Source: Salinibacterium sp.
GTDB lineage: Bacteria; Actinomycetota; Actinomycetes; Actinomycetales; Microbacteriaceae
Assembly (NCBI GenBank): GCA_019638845.1
Contig: JAHBSZ010000002.1
Location: 1 to 64,000, forward strand
Length of the DNA: 64,000 bases
Direction: 5' to 3'
A model generated the notes under the pieces. It was not told the DNA's origin. It searched no databases and was given only the letters and a program-made list of their open reading frames with translations. Of this stretch, positions 16,733 to 24,844 are shown piece by piece (positions within the stretch are counted from its first letter, which is position 1; each line of letters begins with the position of its first letter). The translations under genes and the position numbers were made by a program.

Positions 16733-17521
16733 CTACGCGAGCCAGGCATTCACGATGAGGTCCCCCCGGATCTCCCGGAGCCGATCGAGCACGCGATCGA
16801 CGGTGCGCGCACCGCCCTCCACGTCGTATGGTCCGATCGCCTTGAGTTTGCCCATTCGCACTCGCACGACCTCCCAGTTCGCGGCGCGCACGAGTCGGTC
16901 TTTCCGGTTGTCGACGAGCTCGCGTTTGCCCACATGCTCGAGCCCGTCCCGGCCGGTCGTGTCGTACTCGATCGCTACCCGCAGGTCGGGCAGCAGGATG
17001 TCTGGCCAGACCTCGAGGTGAGTGAAGAAGGGCCGAGGCACGCGCAGCGCGTTGGAGTGTGCGAGCGGTAGTCGCGTGACGAGCTTCTGACGCAGCAGGT
17101 CTTCTGCGGCGGACGCCGGGCGCGGCGCACATTCGCTGTGGAAGGCCTCGCCGACCGCGTAGTGCTCGGCGATCGACTTGACGCACAGAGTGGTACGCGG
17201 CTTCGCGGGCGCGCCAGCCCCCGCCAGCACCGAGCAGTCCGGGCACCACGTTGAACGACGGCGGGAGCCGCCTGGACGTAGCCTCTGCTCGCTCGGCGTA
17301 GCCACGAACAAGTGGCCGACGTCGCACTGCCACAACAGCCAGACATCGGCCGCCGGGGGCACCTGCGAGAGCACGATGCCGTTGTTGAGGTCGGGGTGGA
17401 ACTGGTTCACGAGTACCGGATAGGTTTCCCAAAACTCTCGGTATGACCCCACCGGATAGGGCACTGAGGCAGCCTTCGACCACTGGCGTCGCGCCCACCA
17501 GGTTCCGACATGCTCCGGCAC
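16733..17521 (-). CDS. Zinc-ribbon protein with PD-(D/E)XK/Vsr-like nuclease fold
   Basis: The 262-residue GTG-started protein combines an N-terminal FHPDLNNG/zinc-ribbon region (Cys66, then WCPDC with Cys93 and Cys96) with a C-terminal domain that looks like a small restriction-endonuclease fold: AEDLLRQKL (Glu140), EVWPDILLPDLRVAIEYD (Asp174, Glu185) and a following Lys/Arg-rich strand. These resemble DUF559/Vsr-type nucleases. A role in DNA repair or cleavage is plausible but unproven. It stands alone, divergent from the alpha/beta hydrolase gene 30 bases away. Confidence 0.65.
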   Translation of the reverse strand: MPEHVGTWWARRQWSKAASVPYPVGSYREFWETYPVLVNQFHPDLNNGIVLSQVPPAADVWLLWQCDVGHLFVATPSEQRLRPGGSRRRSTWCPDCSVLAGAGAPAKPRTTLCVKSIAEHYAVGEAFHSECAPRPASAAEDLLRQKLVTRLPLAHSNALRVPRPFFTHLEVWPDILLPDLRVAIEYDTTGRDGLEHVGKRELVDNRKDRLVRAANWEVVRVRMGKLKAIGPYDVEGGARTVDRVLDRLREIRGDLIVNAWLA

Positions 17522-17551
17522 TGTCGCAGGCTACGCCGAGCAGCCGACACA

Positions 17552-18334
17552 ATGGGTGCCATGGCGCATCCCGAAGCACCCGACCCTCGCGCCGTGGTGG
17601 CGCCCGACGGCACGAAAATCGCGACCTACGAGTGGGGCGACCCCGATGCATCCACGGTGATACTCGTCCATGGCTTCGCCTCGAGCGCCCTCGGTAACTG
17701 GAACCTCACCGGATGGGTGCGCGACCTGCTGCGCGCTGAGTTTCACGTCATCGCCATCGACCAACGCGGGCACGGCGCGAGCGACAAGCCGCACCACCCC
17801 GAGCAGTACACGATGCAGCTTCTGAGCGAAGACGTGCTGGCCGTGCTCGACACCTTCCTGCTCGATGAAGTGCAGTACGTGGGCTATTCGCTGGGCGCCA
17901 GAGTCGGGTGGAAAGCATCCCGCGACTACCCGCACCGCATCACCCGGGCCGTGCTCGGGGGGATCCCCGACGGCGATCCGCTGACCCGGTTCCGCATCGA
18001 CGAGGCGCGGCAATTCATCGCCGACGCCACAGTCCCGGATGACCGGCTCACCGCCGCGTATGTGCAGATGGCCGCGGGCATCCCCGGCAACGACCTGACC
18101 GCTTTGATCAGCCTCGTCGAGGGCATGCGCGACGGGGAACAGCCGACCGTAGACAACGCGCCGAGCCAGCCGCTGCTCTTTGCCACTGGAACCGACGACC
18201 CGATCATCGAGAAATCGCGAGCCTTGTGCGCCGCGGTACCGGATGGCACGTTCGTCGAGATCCCGGGACGAAACCACTTCAACGCCCCAACCTCGCGCGC
18301 CTTCCGGTCCGCGGCGATCGCGTTCCTGGAGTAG
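17552..18334 (+). CDS. Alpha/beta fold hydrolase
   Basis: A soluble alpha/beta hydrolase of about 260 residues with all catalytic elements: oxyanion HGFASSA, DQRGHGASDKP loop, nucleophile elbow GYSLGAR, an acid in GTDDPIIE, and a catalytic His in GRNHFNAP. The DQRGHG pattern is typical of epoxide hydrolase/haloperoxidase-like members, but the substrate is not predictable. Two in-frame ATGs are close (17552 and 17561); neither has a strong ribosome binding site, and the choice changes only three residues. It converges on the esterase gene with 23 bases between the stops. Confidence 0.82.
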   Translation: MGAMAHPEAPDPRAVVAPDGTKIATYEWGDPDASTVILVHGFASSALGNWNLTGWVRDLLRAEFHVIAIDQRGHGASDKPHHPEQYTMQLLSEDVLAVLDTFLLDEVQYVGYSLGARVGWKASRDYPHRITRAVLGGIPDGDPLTRFRIDEARQFIADATVPDDRLTAAYVQMAAGIPGNDLTALISLVEGMRDGEQPTVDNAPSQPLLFATGTDDPIIEKSRALCAAVPDGTFVEIPGRNHFNAPTSRAFRSAAIAFLE

Positions 18335-18357
18335 AGGGTCAGAACCCCCGGCTGGGC

Positions 18358-19374
18358 CTATCGCGAGACGCGGTCGAGAAACGCAACCGTCGACGCGAGG
18401 GCCGCCTGAGCGTCAGCAAGATCGAGGTGGAACTGGTACTCGTGCGGCAGGGACGGCGTGTGGGCCTGGTCGTAGAACACCGAGGTCACGGGCACGCCGA
18501 GTTCGCCCAGTCTCGCGGCAAGCTTCTCAGACTGACCGGGGGTGAGCGGATCGCCGTTGCCGCCCGAGATCCACGTCTCGGGGAAGTCTGCGGTGACGTC
18601 GTCGAGCGTGGACATCTCCTCCCCACCCGGGGTGTTCGACCAATCCTTGTCACCGAGGTACGCCCAGAGGGAGATGCGGAACCCCCAACCGCCGATGCCC
18701 GGTGCGTTCGGGATCTCGCTCACGTCGTAGATCCCGCAGTTGAGGATGACCGCGCGCAACTGCTGCTTGGTGATGGCAGGGGCAATGCCGACGGTTGCGG
18801 CATAAGCGGGATTGGTCGCGAGGGTCGCGAGTTGGCTCGTCAGGTTTGCCCCGGCCGAGTCGCCCGCGATGATGATCCGGTCGGGGTCGATGTTGTACTC
18901 GGCCGCGTGCGCAATGAGAAAGGCAAGAGCATCGTTGAGCTGGTTGAGGGCGACGGGGTATGTCGCCTCCGGCCCCACGGTGTAGTTGAGTGCCACGGCC
19001 GTGTACCCGTGGGATGCGAGGATCTGCACATAAGACCGCACGTTCGACTTGTCACCCGAGATCCACGCTCCACCGTGAATCCACACGACGGTTGCCAGCG
19101 GTGCGCTCCCCCCGGTCGGCGTGAACACGTCCAGTGCCGTGTCGGAACCGGATGCACCGTACTCGACATCGAGGAACTGCGTGAGTCCATCCTTCGGAGC
19201 GTAGGGCTCCATCTCCGCGACGGTCTTGTTGGCCGTCGACTCGAACAACGCCCGGATCAGCAGCGCGGCGGGCCACGGGCTTAGCGTCCAGACGAGGGCA
19301 GCGACCACCCCGAGAGCGAGCGCAGCGAGAGGGATCGTGCGGGCCTTGCGGCGGTACCACGGCTTCTTGGTCAC
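18358..19374 (-). CDS. HGG-type alpha/beta hydrolase (esterase), membrane-anchored
   Basis: The 338-residue protein has an N-terminal membrane helix (TIPLAALALGVVAALVWTLSPWPAALL) and an esterase domain of the hormone-sensitive-lipase type. The oxyanion motif WIHGGAW, nucleophile elbow GDSAGAN and a distal His in DQAHTPSLPHEY are present. It should hydrolyse short-chain esters or similar substrates outside the membrane. Codon usage matches its neighbours. No partner gene points to a pathway. Confidence 0.8.
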   Translation of the reverse strand: MTKKPWYRRKARTIPLAALALGVVAALVWTLSPWPAALLIRALFESTANKTVAEMEPYAPKDGLTQFLDVEYGASGSDTALDVFTPTGGSAPLATVVWIHGGAWISGDKSNVRSYVQILASHGYTAVALNYTVGPEATYPVALNQLNDALAFLIAHAAEYNIDPDRIIIAGDSAGANLTSQLATLATNPAYAATVGIAPAITKQQLRAVILNCGIYDVSEIPNAPGIGGWGFRISLWAYLGDKDWSNTPGGEEMSTLDDVTADFPETWISGGNGDPLTPGQSEKLAARLGELGVPVTSVFYDQAHTPSLPHEYQFHLDLADAQAALASTVAFLDRVSR

Positions 19375-19415
19375 GTGGCAACCCTACCGACGGTCGTCAG
19401 GCGTACCGTTGAGCC

Positions 19416-19688
19416 ATGTGTAGAAACATCCATGTGCTCCACAACTTCGAGCCTGCGGCCAACGATGACGAAGTGCACGCCGCTGCACTTCAGTACGTTC
19501 GCAAGATCAGCGGATCGACGAAACCCTCGAAAGCGAATCAGGAAGCGTTCGACAAGGCCGTGCACGAGATCGCACACATCACCCAACACCTACTGGACGA
19601 TCTCGTCGCCTTCGGTCCGCCCAAAGACCGTGAGGTCGAGGCCGCCAAAGCGAAGGAGCGCTCCGCGAAGAAATTCGCTACCGCGTAG
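19416..19688 (+). CDS. DUF2277 family protein
   Basis: This 90-residue protein begins MCRNIHVLHNFEP, the near-invariant opening of DUF2277, followed by ALQYVRKISGSTKPSKANQEAF and a basic Ala/Lys-rich tail. The family is small, widespread in actinobacteria and functionally unknown. The family members contain a conserved N-terminal CRN(I) motif, intact here. It lies between divergent and convergent neighbours and appears monocistronic. Confidence 0.87.
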   Translation: MCRNIHVLHNFEPAANDDEVHAAALQYVRKISGSTKPSKANQEAFDKAVHEIAHITQHLLDDLVAFGPPKDREVEAAKAKERSAKKFATA

Positions 19689-19714
19689 CGGTCACCACGC
19701 GGGACGGTATGCCG

Positions 19715-20140
19715 CTAGACCGCACGACGTCCGGAGAGAGCGACCCAGAGCCGGTCGGCGATGTGGGCAGCTTCGGCAGGAACGGCGAGCGGAATGGAGA
19801 TGCGAGTTGTCGCGCCGGCAACCACTGCTGTGACATCCACGGCGCCATCGTCAACGACTACAACCGCAAGCTGGCTGAGGCGCAGGCTCAGAATCGGCGC
19901 ATCTCCCCAAACGGTAATGCCCTCAGGGCTGGCCGCGATCGACAACACGGGCTGGGGGCGCCTCAGCGCCGGCATATCGAGGTGCGTGCGGATGCGATCA
20001 AGACCCCGGACCACATCCCGCGTGCCGACGGCACTGAAGACGATGGCGTGCGGATAGAGCCCTCGGAGCCCATCATGCAGCCGAACGACGTTTCCCACTG
20101 TGCCTCCCCCAGTCAGCACCATAAGAATCACAGAAGCATC
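19715..20140 (-). CDS. Conserved hypothetical protein
   Basis: The ORF encodes about 141 residues with no family I recognise. It alternates hydrophobic strands (VILMVLTGGGTVGNVV, AIVFSAVGTRDVV, LAVVVVDDGAVDVTAVVAG) and ends RLWVALSGRR. The start is unsettled: GTG at 20140 or ATG at 20131, though sequence resembling protein (TFWGERDDDAS) extends in frame up to the stop of the upstream gene at 20167, so a further-upstream unusual start is possible. It follows the 20167-20532 gene on the same strand and is probably in an operon with it. Confidence 0.5.
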   Translation of the reverse strand, partial: DASVILMVLTGGGTVGNVVRLHDGLRGLYPHAIVFSAVGTRDVVRGLDRIRTHLDMPALRRPQPVLSIAASPEGITVWGDAPILSLRLSQLAVVVVDDGAVDVTAVVAGATTRISIPLAVPAEAAHIADRLWVALSGRRAV

Positions 20141-20166
20141 GTCGTCGCGCTCCCCCCAAAACGTGG

Positions 20167-20532
20167 CTAGCGGTCTGGGGCGACCCAGGCTTCTCGTGCC
20201 GCGGGCGAGTTCAAGAGCTCGGCCGTGTAGTAATCGTCGAGTAGGTCGCGGCGCAGAAACTCCGGGTGCCGCGCTAGAAAGGTAATCGAGTCGGCGTCAT
20301 CACCCATCCGCGCGACGATCAACGTGAACCATGCCACCGTCCGGGTGTCATGGTATTTGTCCAGCTTGCCGGCGCGCACGGCCAGCGCACGGATGCCCGC
20401 CTTCAACCGCGCCAGTGCGTCAGCTTCGCCGTACCATCGCACCAGAATGAATACCGTGCGCACGTGACTCTCGTGCGGGAACGTCGAAAGCGTCCCCCGC
20501 TCGAAGCCGTCGGCAAGGTCGTCGTCGTTCAC
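20167..20532 (-). CDS. Conserved hypothetical protein
   Basis: The 121-residue product has the pattern FPHESHVRTVFILVRWYG, then a helix with GIRALAVRAGKLDKYHDTRTVAWF and a closing LLDDYYTAELLNSPAAREAWVAPD. This H-x-x-H-V plus KYH-x-T arrangement recurs in uncharacterised bacterial proteins. No catalytic assignment can be made, although the conserved His residues could bind a metal. It is divergent from the NYN gene with 17 bases between the starts. Confidence 0.6.
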   Translation of the reverse strand: MNDDDLADGFERGTLSTFPHESHVRTVFILVRWYGEADALARLKAGIRALAVRAGKLDKYHDTRTVAWFTLIVARMGDDADSITFLARHPEFLRRDLLDDYYTAELLNSPAAREAWVAPDR

Positions 20533-20549
20533 GCGAGTAGGTTATCGCT

Positions 20550-21398
20550 ATGGCTGAGCCCACCGAGACCCGCGTCGCTGTCTACATCGATTTCGACAAC
20601 ATCGTCATCTCCCAGTACGACAACACGCACGGCCGGGGGACGTTCATCAAGGAGAAGGCCAGAGCCGCGGGCGGCAAAACCGCGGAACGCCTCGAGGCTG
20701 CCGACGTCAACATCGGCGCGATTCTCGACTTCGCCTCGTCATTTGGTGCCGTCGCCATCAGCCGCGCCTACGCGGACTGGGCCGCGCCAGCGAACACGCG
20801 GTACCAGAAGCAACTCGTCGAGCGCGCCGTCGACCTCGTCCAACTTTTCAACACGTCGGGCACCAAGAACGGTGCAGATATCCGACTTGCCATCGATGTC
20901 GTCGAAGACCTGTTCCGGCTCCCCGATGTCACGCACGTTGTGATTGTCGCCGGCGACTCCGACTACATCCCCCTGGCGCAGCGTGCACGACGCCTCGGGC
21001 GCACGGTCATCGGTATCGGAGTGGCTGGCTCCACGAGCGCGGCCTTCAAGAACGCGTGCGATGACTTCTCGTACTACGGTGACCTTGATGAGTCGGATAC
21101 CCCAGACTCGCCCGAGCCGGTAGCGATCACCCCCGCCGAACCCGAGGTCGTGGAATCCACCGATCCCAAGCGCGACGCCCGCAAGCTGCTCGTGCGCGCA
21201 CTGCGAGCCCGCAACGACGACGTCGACGGGTGGGTGATGGCATCGACGCTCAAGTCACAGATGAAGCGCCTCGACGCAGCATTCGATGAGAAGAAGGCCG
21301 GCTACAAGTCGTTTACCGACTTCATCAAAGCCAACTCGTCGCTCGCCGAACTGCACGAAGACGGCCAAAACAGACGCGTTCGGCTGAAGTCTCGCTAG
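20550..21398 (+). CDS. NYN domain ribonuclease-like protein with C-terminal OST-HTH/LOTUS-like region
   Basis: A 282-residue protein with an N-terminal NYN (PIN-like) domain. Acidic catalytic-type residues are in VAVYIDFDNI (Asp14, Asp16), NGADIRLAIDVVEDL (about 109-123) and VIVAGDSDYIPLA (about 131-143). A Pro/Glu linker leads to a small winged-helix-like region (RKLLVRALRARNDDVDGWVMASTLKSQMKRLD ... GYKSFTDFIKANSSL), matching OST-HTH/LOTUS domains that bind RNA. Such proteins are predicted single-strand ribonucleases with roles in RNA turnover. No adjacent partner is obvious. Confidence 0.85.
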   Translation: MAEPTETRVAVYIDFDNIVISQYDNTHGRGTFIKEKARAAGGKTAERLEAADVNIGAILDFASSFGAVAISRAYADWAAPANTRYQKQLVERAVDLVQLFNTSGTKNGADIRLAIDVVEDLFRLPDVTHVVIVAGDSDYIPLAQRARRLGRTVIGIGVAGSTSAAFKNACDDFSYYGDLDESDTPDSPEPVAITPAEPEVVESTDPKRDARKLLVRALRARNDDVDGWVMASTLKSQMKRLDAAFDEKKAGYKSFTDFIKANSSLAELHEDGQNRRVRLKSR

Positions 21399-21406
21399 CC
21401 CTAGGA

Positions 21407-21575
21407 CGTCTGAGCTTCACGGGACTCGTCTCACTCGACGGCTTTGTCAATGACGCTGGCGGCAACTTCGACTGGCAGCGGTACCCGATTCCTTCCGAAG
21501 AATGCCTGTGCACGTCTCACCCTCGCCGATTCGCGAGTGGTCGAGAACGGTGTCATCCACGTGCACTACCGCAAA
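21407..21575 (+). pseudogene. Remnant of a dihydrofolate reductase-family (RibD C-terminal) gene
   Basis: Two frames fuse here. Bases about 21407-21475 encode RLSFTGLVSLDGFVNDAGGNFDW, the N-terminal signature of RibD-type dihydrofolate reductase-family proteins. Bases about 21474-21575 in another frame encode GSGTRFLPKNACARLTLADSRVVENGVIHVHYR, the C-terminal strand pair of the same family. The middle of about 110-120 residues is missing, the junction falls at a shared GGCAGCGG, and there is no good start codon. The gene has therefore collapsed by an internal deletion with frameshift. Confidence 0.72.
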
Positions 21576-21607
21576 CGAGATCAGAGTCGATCAGCCGGCC
21601 GTCTCTG

Positions 21608-22351
21608 TTACGGGAGAATGCCTTTGACCTTATTGAGCGTCCCGGTGGGAATGCCGGACACGGATTCCGAAACGGATTCCGAAACAGTTTCCGTGACAGT
21701 TTCGGTAACAGCCTCCACAGACTTCGTCGTATCGGCGACAGCTGAGCCCACATCGCCAACAACACCGGTAGTGGGCAGGTCGACAATTCCTGTCGTGTCG
21801 TGAAGATCAACCTTGCCTGTGCCGACATCAGCGGTGCCGACTGTCGAACTATTCGCCCCCGTGCCGGTACCTCCCACTGCTTCAGGAGTCGTACTCGTCT
21901 TAGTGCGGTCGCTGGGCGCTTCCCCCTCATCAGTCGTTTCCGGGCCAACCACCCCTGGCGGCACTACGAGGGAAACAATCTGATTGAACGCGTCCTGCGC
22001 TCCTGAAGGAAGCAGCCCAGCGGATCCCGCACTTACGACGGCTGCAGCACCCGAAGCTGCACCCAAGATGATTGTCACCGTGACGCCGAGCCCGAACAGA
22101 CCCGAAACTGTTCGTCTGGCACCGGATCCGGTTGCTTCGCCGTCCGCCACGGCATCCCTCTGCATGACAATGGGCGTCGCGGACAAATCCAACCGGGTGG
22201 CGAGAGCTGCCGACGGTCGCGGTGCAGACCCGATTGCCGCACTGCGATATTCCGCGAGCAGATCCGCCAACTGATCCAGATCCGGGCGTGCGGGCACGCG
22301 ACCATGCGCGAGCTCGAAAGCTTCGGTATCTGATATCCGTGTGGTGTTCAT
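21608..22351 (-). CDS. Single-span membrane protein, probable anti-sigma partner
   Basis: The 247-residue protein has a cytoplasmic N-terminal part of about 85 residues, one transmembrane helix (SGLFGLGVTVTIILGAASGAAAVVSAG) and a Thr/Ser/Gly/Val-rich extracellular tail. Its ATG is separated by one base from the stop of the ECF sigma gene (TGA-G-ATG), the usual arrangement of a sigma factor and its membrane anti-sigma protein, but no zinc-finger (HxxxCxxC) motif is visible. The tail ends with 12-base DNA repeats that encode ETVT/ETVS/ESVS-type units. A regulator-of-sigma role is inference from context. Confidence 0.65.
   Translation of the reverse strand: MNTTRISDTEAFELAHGRVPARPDLDQLADLLAEYRSAAIGSAPRPSAALATRLDLSATPIVMQRDAVADGEATGSGARRTVSGLFGLGVTVTIILGAASGAAAVVSAGSAGLLPSGAQDAFNQIVSLVVPPGVVGPETTDEGEAPSDRTKTSTTPEAVGGTGTGANSSTVGTADVGTGKVDLHDTTGIVDLPTTGVVGDVGSAVADTTKSVEAVTETVTETVSESVSESVSGIPTGTLNKVKGILP
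21662..21709. repeat. Four 12-base tandem units in a membrane-protein tail
   Basis: Two exact copies of GGATTCCGAAAC (21662-21673, 21674-21685) are followed by two diverged copies (AGTTTCCGTGAC, AGTTTCGGTAAC). They encode a repeating four-residue unit (E/T-S/T-V-S/T) in the extracellular tail of the 21608-22351 product, so copy number may vary without breaking frame. Confidence 0.8.
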
Positions 22352-22352
22352 C

Positions 22353-22979
22353 TCACACCGGTAATCGTTCGAGGGTCGCAAAAGGGTACGGCTTCGTCGA
22401 AACTTTTTTTCGAAGGCTCGCAAGGGCCCGTCTTTGCAAGGCCTTCACTGCGCCAGGTTTCTTGTGCAGCACCTCCGCGATCTGCTCCACAGTGAGGTCG
22501 GAAACAATGCGCAGCACCATGACGTCGCGCTGGTCGGCAGGCAGCGAGTCAAGCAAAGAAAGCACGGAGATGTCCGAAATGTGGGCGTTTGCTGCCTCTT
22601 CCGCGCTGGGCGTCGACCGTGCATCTTGCTCCGGGGTCCACTGCACGGTTTCGCCACGTTTGCCTCGCTGGCGCAATTCGTCGACGAGCCGCCGATAGGC
22701 GATCGAGAAGATGAAGGAGCGGAATTCCGACTCGGATCCCACGAACGTCGTGAGCTGTTCGAACACCGTGAGGAACACGTCACTCGCGAGATCCTCGGGC
22801 TCGCGTGCGCCGCGACCGCGGGCGAAGCCCACAACGGTCGGCGAGTATTCGCGCCAGAGCGTGGTGCAGGCCCAAGGCGTTCCGGCCTGAGCTGCTGCCA
22901 ACACCGTCTCGAAAGACACGCCTGCGGCGCGCGATTCCCCCGATGCGATTCCCACACCCAGAGAGTAATCGGGGTACAC
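22353..22979 (-). CDS. ECF-type RNA polymerase sigma factor
   Basis: The product has sigma region 2 (TLWREYSPTVVGFARGRGAREPEDLASDVFLTVFEQL ... FRSFIFSIAYRRLVDELRQR) and region 4 (LLDSLPADQRDVMVLRIVSDLTVEQIAEVLHKKPGAVKALQRRALASLRK), so it directs core RNA polymerase to a specific promoter set. The start is uncertain because the frame is open to 23078 but the upstream gene ends at 23026; GTG codons at 22979 and 22955 are plausible, neither with a convincing ribosome binding site. The downstream membrane protein gene starts one base after its stop, so the pair is translationally coupled. Confidence 0.85.
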   Translation of the reverse strand: MYPDYSLGVGIASGESRAAGVSFETVLAAAQAGTPWACTTLWREYSPTVVGFARGRGAREPEDLASDVFLTVFEQLTTFVGSESEFRSFIFSIAYRRLVDELRQRGKRGETVQWTPEQDARSTPSAEEAANAHISDISVLSLLDSLPADQRDVMVLRIVSDLTVEQIAEVLHKKPGAVKALQRRALASLRKKVSTKPYPFATLERLPV

Positions 22980-23025
22980 GAATAGTCGCACGCCCCAGTA
23001 AGGAGGGTACGCCGGAGCGCCCACA

Positions 23026-23757
23026 TCACACCTTGAGGAAGAAACCCCAGACGGTGTTCGACAGCTCCCCAGCAGCAAAAGTGACTTCGCGGCCGTCGAC
23101 GGTGATCATATATTCGGGCATGTCGTGCAACTGGGTGGGGTAGCTCGGATGCCGCATCCACACGATCTCGCCCGTGTCGTTCCACGAGTGCTGCCACGGG
23201 TTCACTCCATCGAGGTCGATCGCCTCGCCGTCGAACACGATCCCGGCGGAGCGCCAACCCGGCGTCTCGTGTGGGGTGACGGGATCGAGTGGCCGCCGCA
23301 TCCGTTCTTCCATGAGAGTGCCGCGCACAACCTCTCGTTCTCCCGTGGCGACGAACCCGCTGCGCTCGTAGAGGCGCCGGGCAGCATCGTTGCCGTCAGA
23401 CACCCACAACGCGACGGCGTGGGCAGCGGCATCCTGCGCCCAGGTGGAGAGGTGCTCAATCAACTCGGAAGCAAGGCCGCGACCGCGGAACTCAGGCTCA
23501 ACCCAGAGCCCGACGATCTCGCGCGAGCCGATCTCGTGCCGATCCCGGATGCCCGTGCCGATACCCACCGCGGCGCCTGACACTTCCGCGAGCAGAGTGT
23601 GCGAGCCCGCAAGCCGCGCGGCCCACCACTCGTCGGGTTGCGCTAGCTCTGCCTCGAGCGTCGACCCGAACGCGTCGGGCGCGAGTTCGAGCGACCGCAA
23701 TCGCAGCGCGCGGTAGCCGCGCCAGTCGGCCGGGGTTGCCCGGCGAACTGTTGCCAT
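23026..23757 (-). CDS. GNAT acetyltransferase with an extra C-terminal domain
   Basis: Residues 1-155 form a GNAT domain: PADWRGYRALRLRSLE, VGLWVEPEFRGRGLASELI (acetyl-CoA loop RGRGLA) and ALWVSDGNDAARRLYERSGF. Residues about 160-243 form a separate small domain (AGIVFDGEAIDLDGVNPWQHSWNDTGEIVWMRHPSYPTQLHDM ... VTFAAGELSNTVWGFFL) that is not part of a normal GNAT protein. The acceptor is unknown. The ATG shares a base with the TAA of the upstream oxidoreductase gene (TAATG). Confidence 0.8.
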   Translation of the reverse strand: MATVRRATPADWRGYRALRLRSLELAPDAFGSTLEAELAQPDEWWAARLAGSHTLLAEVSGAAVGIGTGIRDRHEIGSREIVGLWVEPEFRGRGLASELIEHLSTWAQDAAAHAVALWVSDGNDAARRLYERSGFVATGEREVVRGTLMEERMRRPLDPVTPHETPGWRSAGIVFDGEAIDLDGVNPWQHSWNDTGEIVWMRHPSYPTQLHDMPEYMITVDGREVTFAAGELSNTVWGFFLKV

Positions 23758-24767
23758 TACACCACGCCGATCACGATCTTGCCGCGGTGCTCGGATGCAT
23801 CGAATCTGGCCATCGCGAGTGCGGTGTCCGCAAGCGGGTACACCGTGTCGATGAGCGGTTTCAGAACACCGGATGCCGCGAGCTCGGCAACCTCGGGAGT
23901 GCTCTTGTTGTACTTGAGCCAGAGCATCCGCACCTGCTTGCCACTCCTGCGACTGATGAGGCGACCCCAGAGCGCGAGGCCGAGGAGGCTCGACGTGGTC
24001 GCGCCGACCGTCGCGTAGACGCCCCCGGGGGCGAGAGCGCGCGGCAAGCTGAACGGCGATCGGGTGAGGCGAGTGTCGACGATCACGTCGAACTGCTCGC
24101 CACTGCGGGTGAAGTCGACAGCGCGGTAGTCGAGGGTGCGCGCGAAACCGACCTCGCGCAAGAAGTCTTGTTTGTCCGCGTTGTCGACGCCGACGATATC
24201 GCGCACGCCATGGTGGGTGGCGAGTTGGGCGATGAGTGGCCCGACCCCTCCCCCGGCACCGTTCACGAGCAGGCGGTGTTCGGGCTTGAGCTGACCAATG
24301 TCGAAAAGTGACTGCATGGCGAGATTGCCCGCGTGCGGCAGGGCGGCCGCGTCGACGTACGACAGCCCGTCGGGAATCCGGGTGAAAGCCTGCTCCGAGG
24401 TGCTCAGGTACTCCGCGAACCCGCCGTTGCCGTGCTCGGATAGGTCACCGAATACGCGGTCCCCGCGGCTAAACCGCGTGACACCTGGGCCGACGGCGAC
24501 GACTTCGCCCGCAACATCCGCGCCGAGGATGCGACCACGGTGCCCGCGTACGCCACCGAAGAGCCGCACGAAGAACGGCTTGCCTCGGATGAGCGACCAG
24601 TCTGCGTCGTTGAATCCCGTCGCGTGCACGCGCACCAATACTTCGCCGTCGCCGACTGTCGGGCGCGGCACCGTGCGCAACTCGAGGTTGCCCGTCTTGC
24701 CGTAGGCAGTTTGGACAATGGCTCGCATCGTGGCGGGCTGGGTGTCGGGCATTGGTTCGGGCGACAT
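23757..24767 (-). CDS. NAD(P)-dependent quinone oxidoreductase-like MDR protein
   Basis: The product is a zinc-free medium-chain dehydrogenase/reductase. The N-terminal GroES-like half reads AYGKTGNLELRTVPRPTVGDGEVLVRVHATGFNDADW, the hinge GRILGADVAGEVVAVG, and the Rossmann half begins LLVNGAGGGVGPLIAQLA with the NAD(P)H-binding GAGGGVG. The absence of the structural zinc cysteines places it with quinone oxidoreductases and enoyl reductases; the substrate is unknown. ATG at 24767 (MSPEPMPD) is the preferred start. It is divergent from the second ECF sigma gene and coupled to the GNAT gene. Confidence 0.82.
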   Translation of the reverse strand: MSPEPMPDTQPATMRAIVQTAYGKTGNLELRTVPRPTVGDGEVLVRVHATGFNDADWSLIRGKPFFVRLFGGVRGHRGRILGADVAGEVVAVGPGVTRFSRGDRVFGDLSEHGNGGFAEYLSTSEQAFTRIPDGLSYVDAAALPHAGNLAMQSLFDIGQLKPEHRLLVNGAGGGVGPLIAQLATHHGVRDIVGVDNADKQDFLREVGFARTLDYRAVDFTRSGEQFDVIVDTRLTRSPFSLPRALAPGGVYATVGATTSSLLGLALWGRLISRRSGKQVRMLWLKYNKSTPEVAELAASGVLKPLIDTVYPLADTALAMARFDASEHRGKIVIGVV

Positions 24768-24844
24768 GATCAGCAGCCTACCGACGAACAAGTCCCCCAG
24801 AACGTTGGGTTGTGATGCGGCGCAGCGGTGAGCATGCTGGCCTC

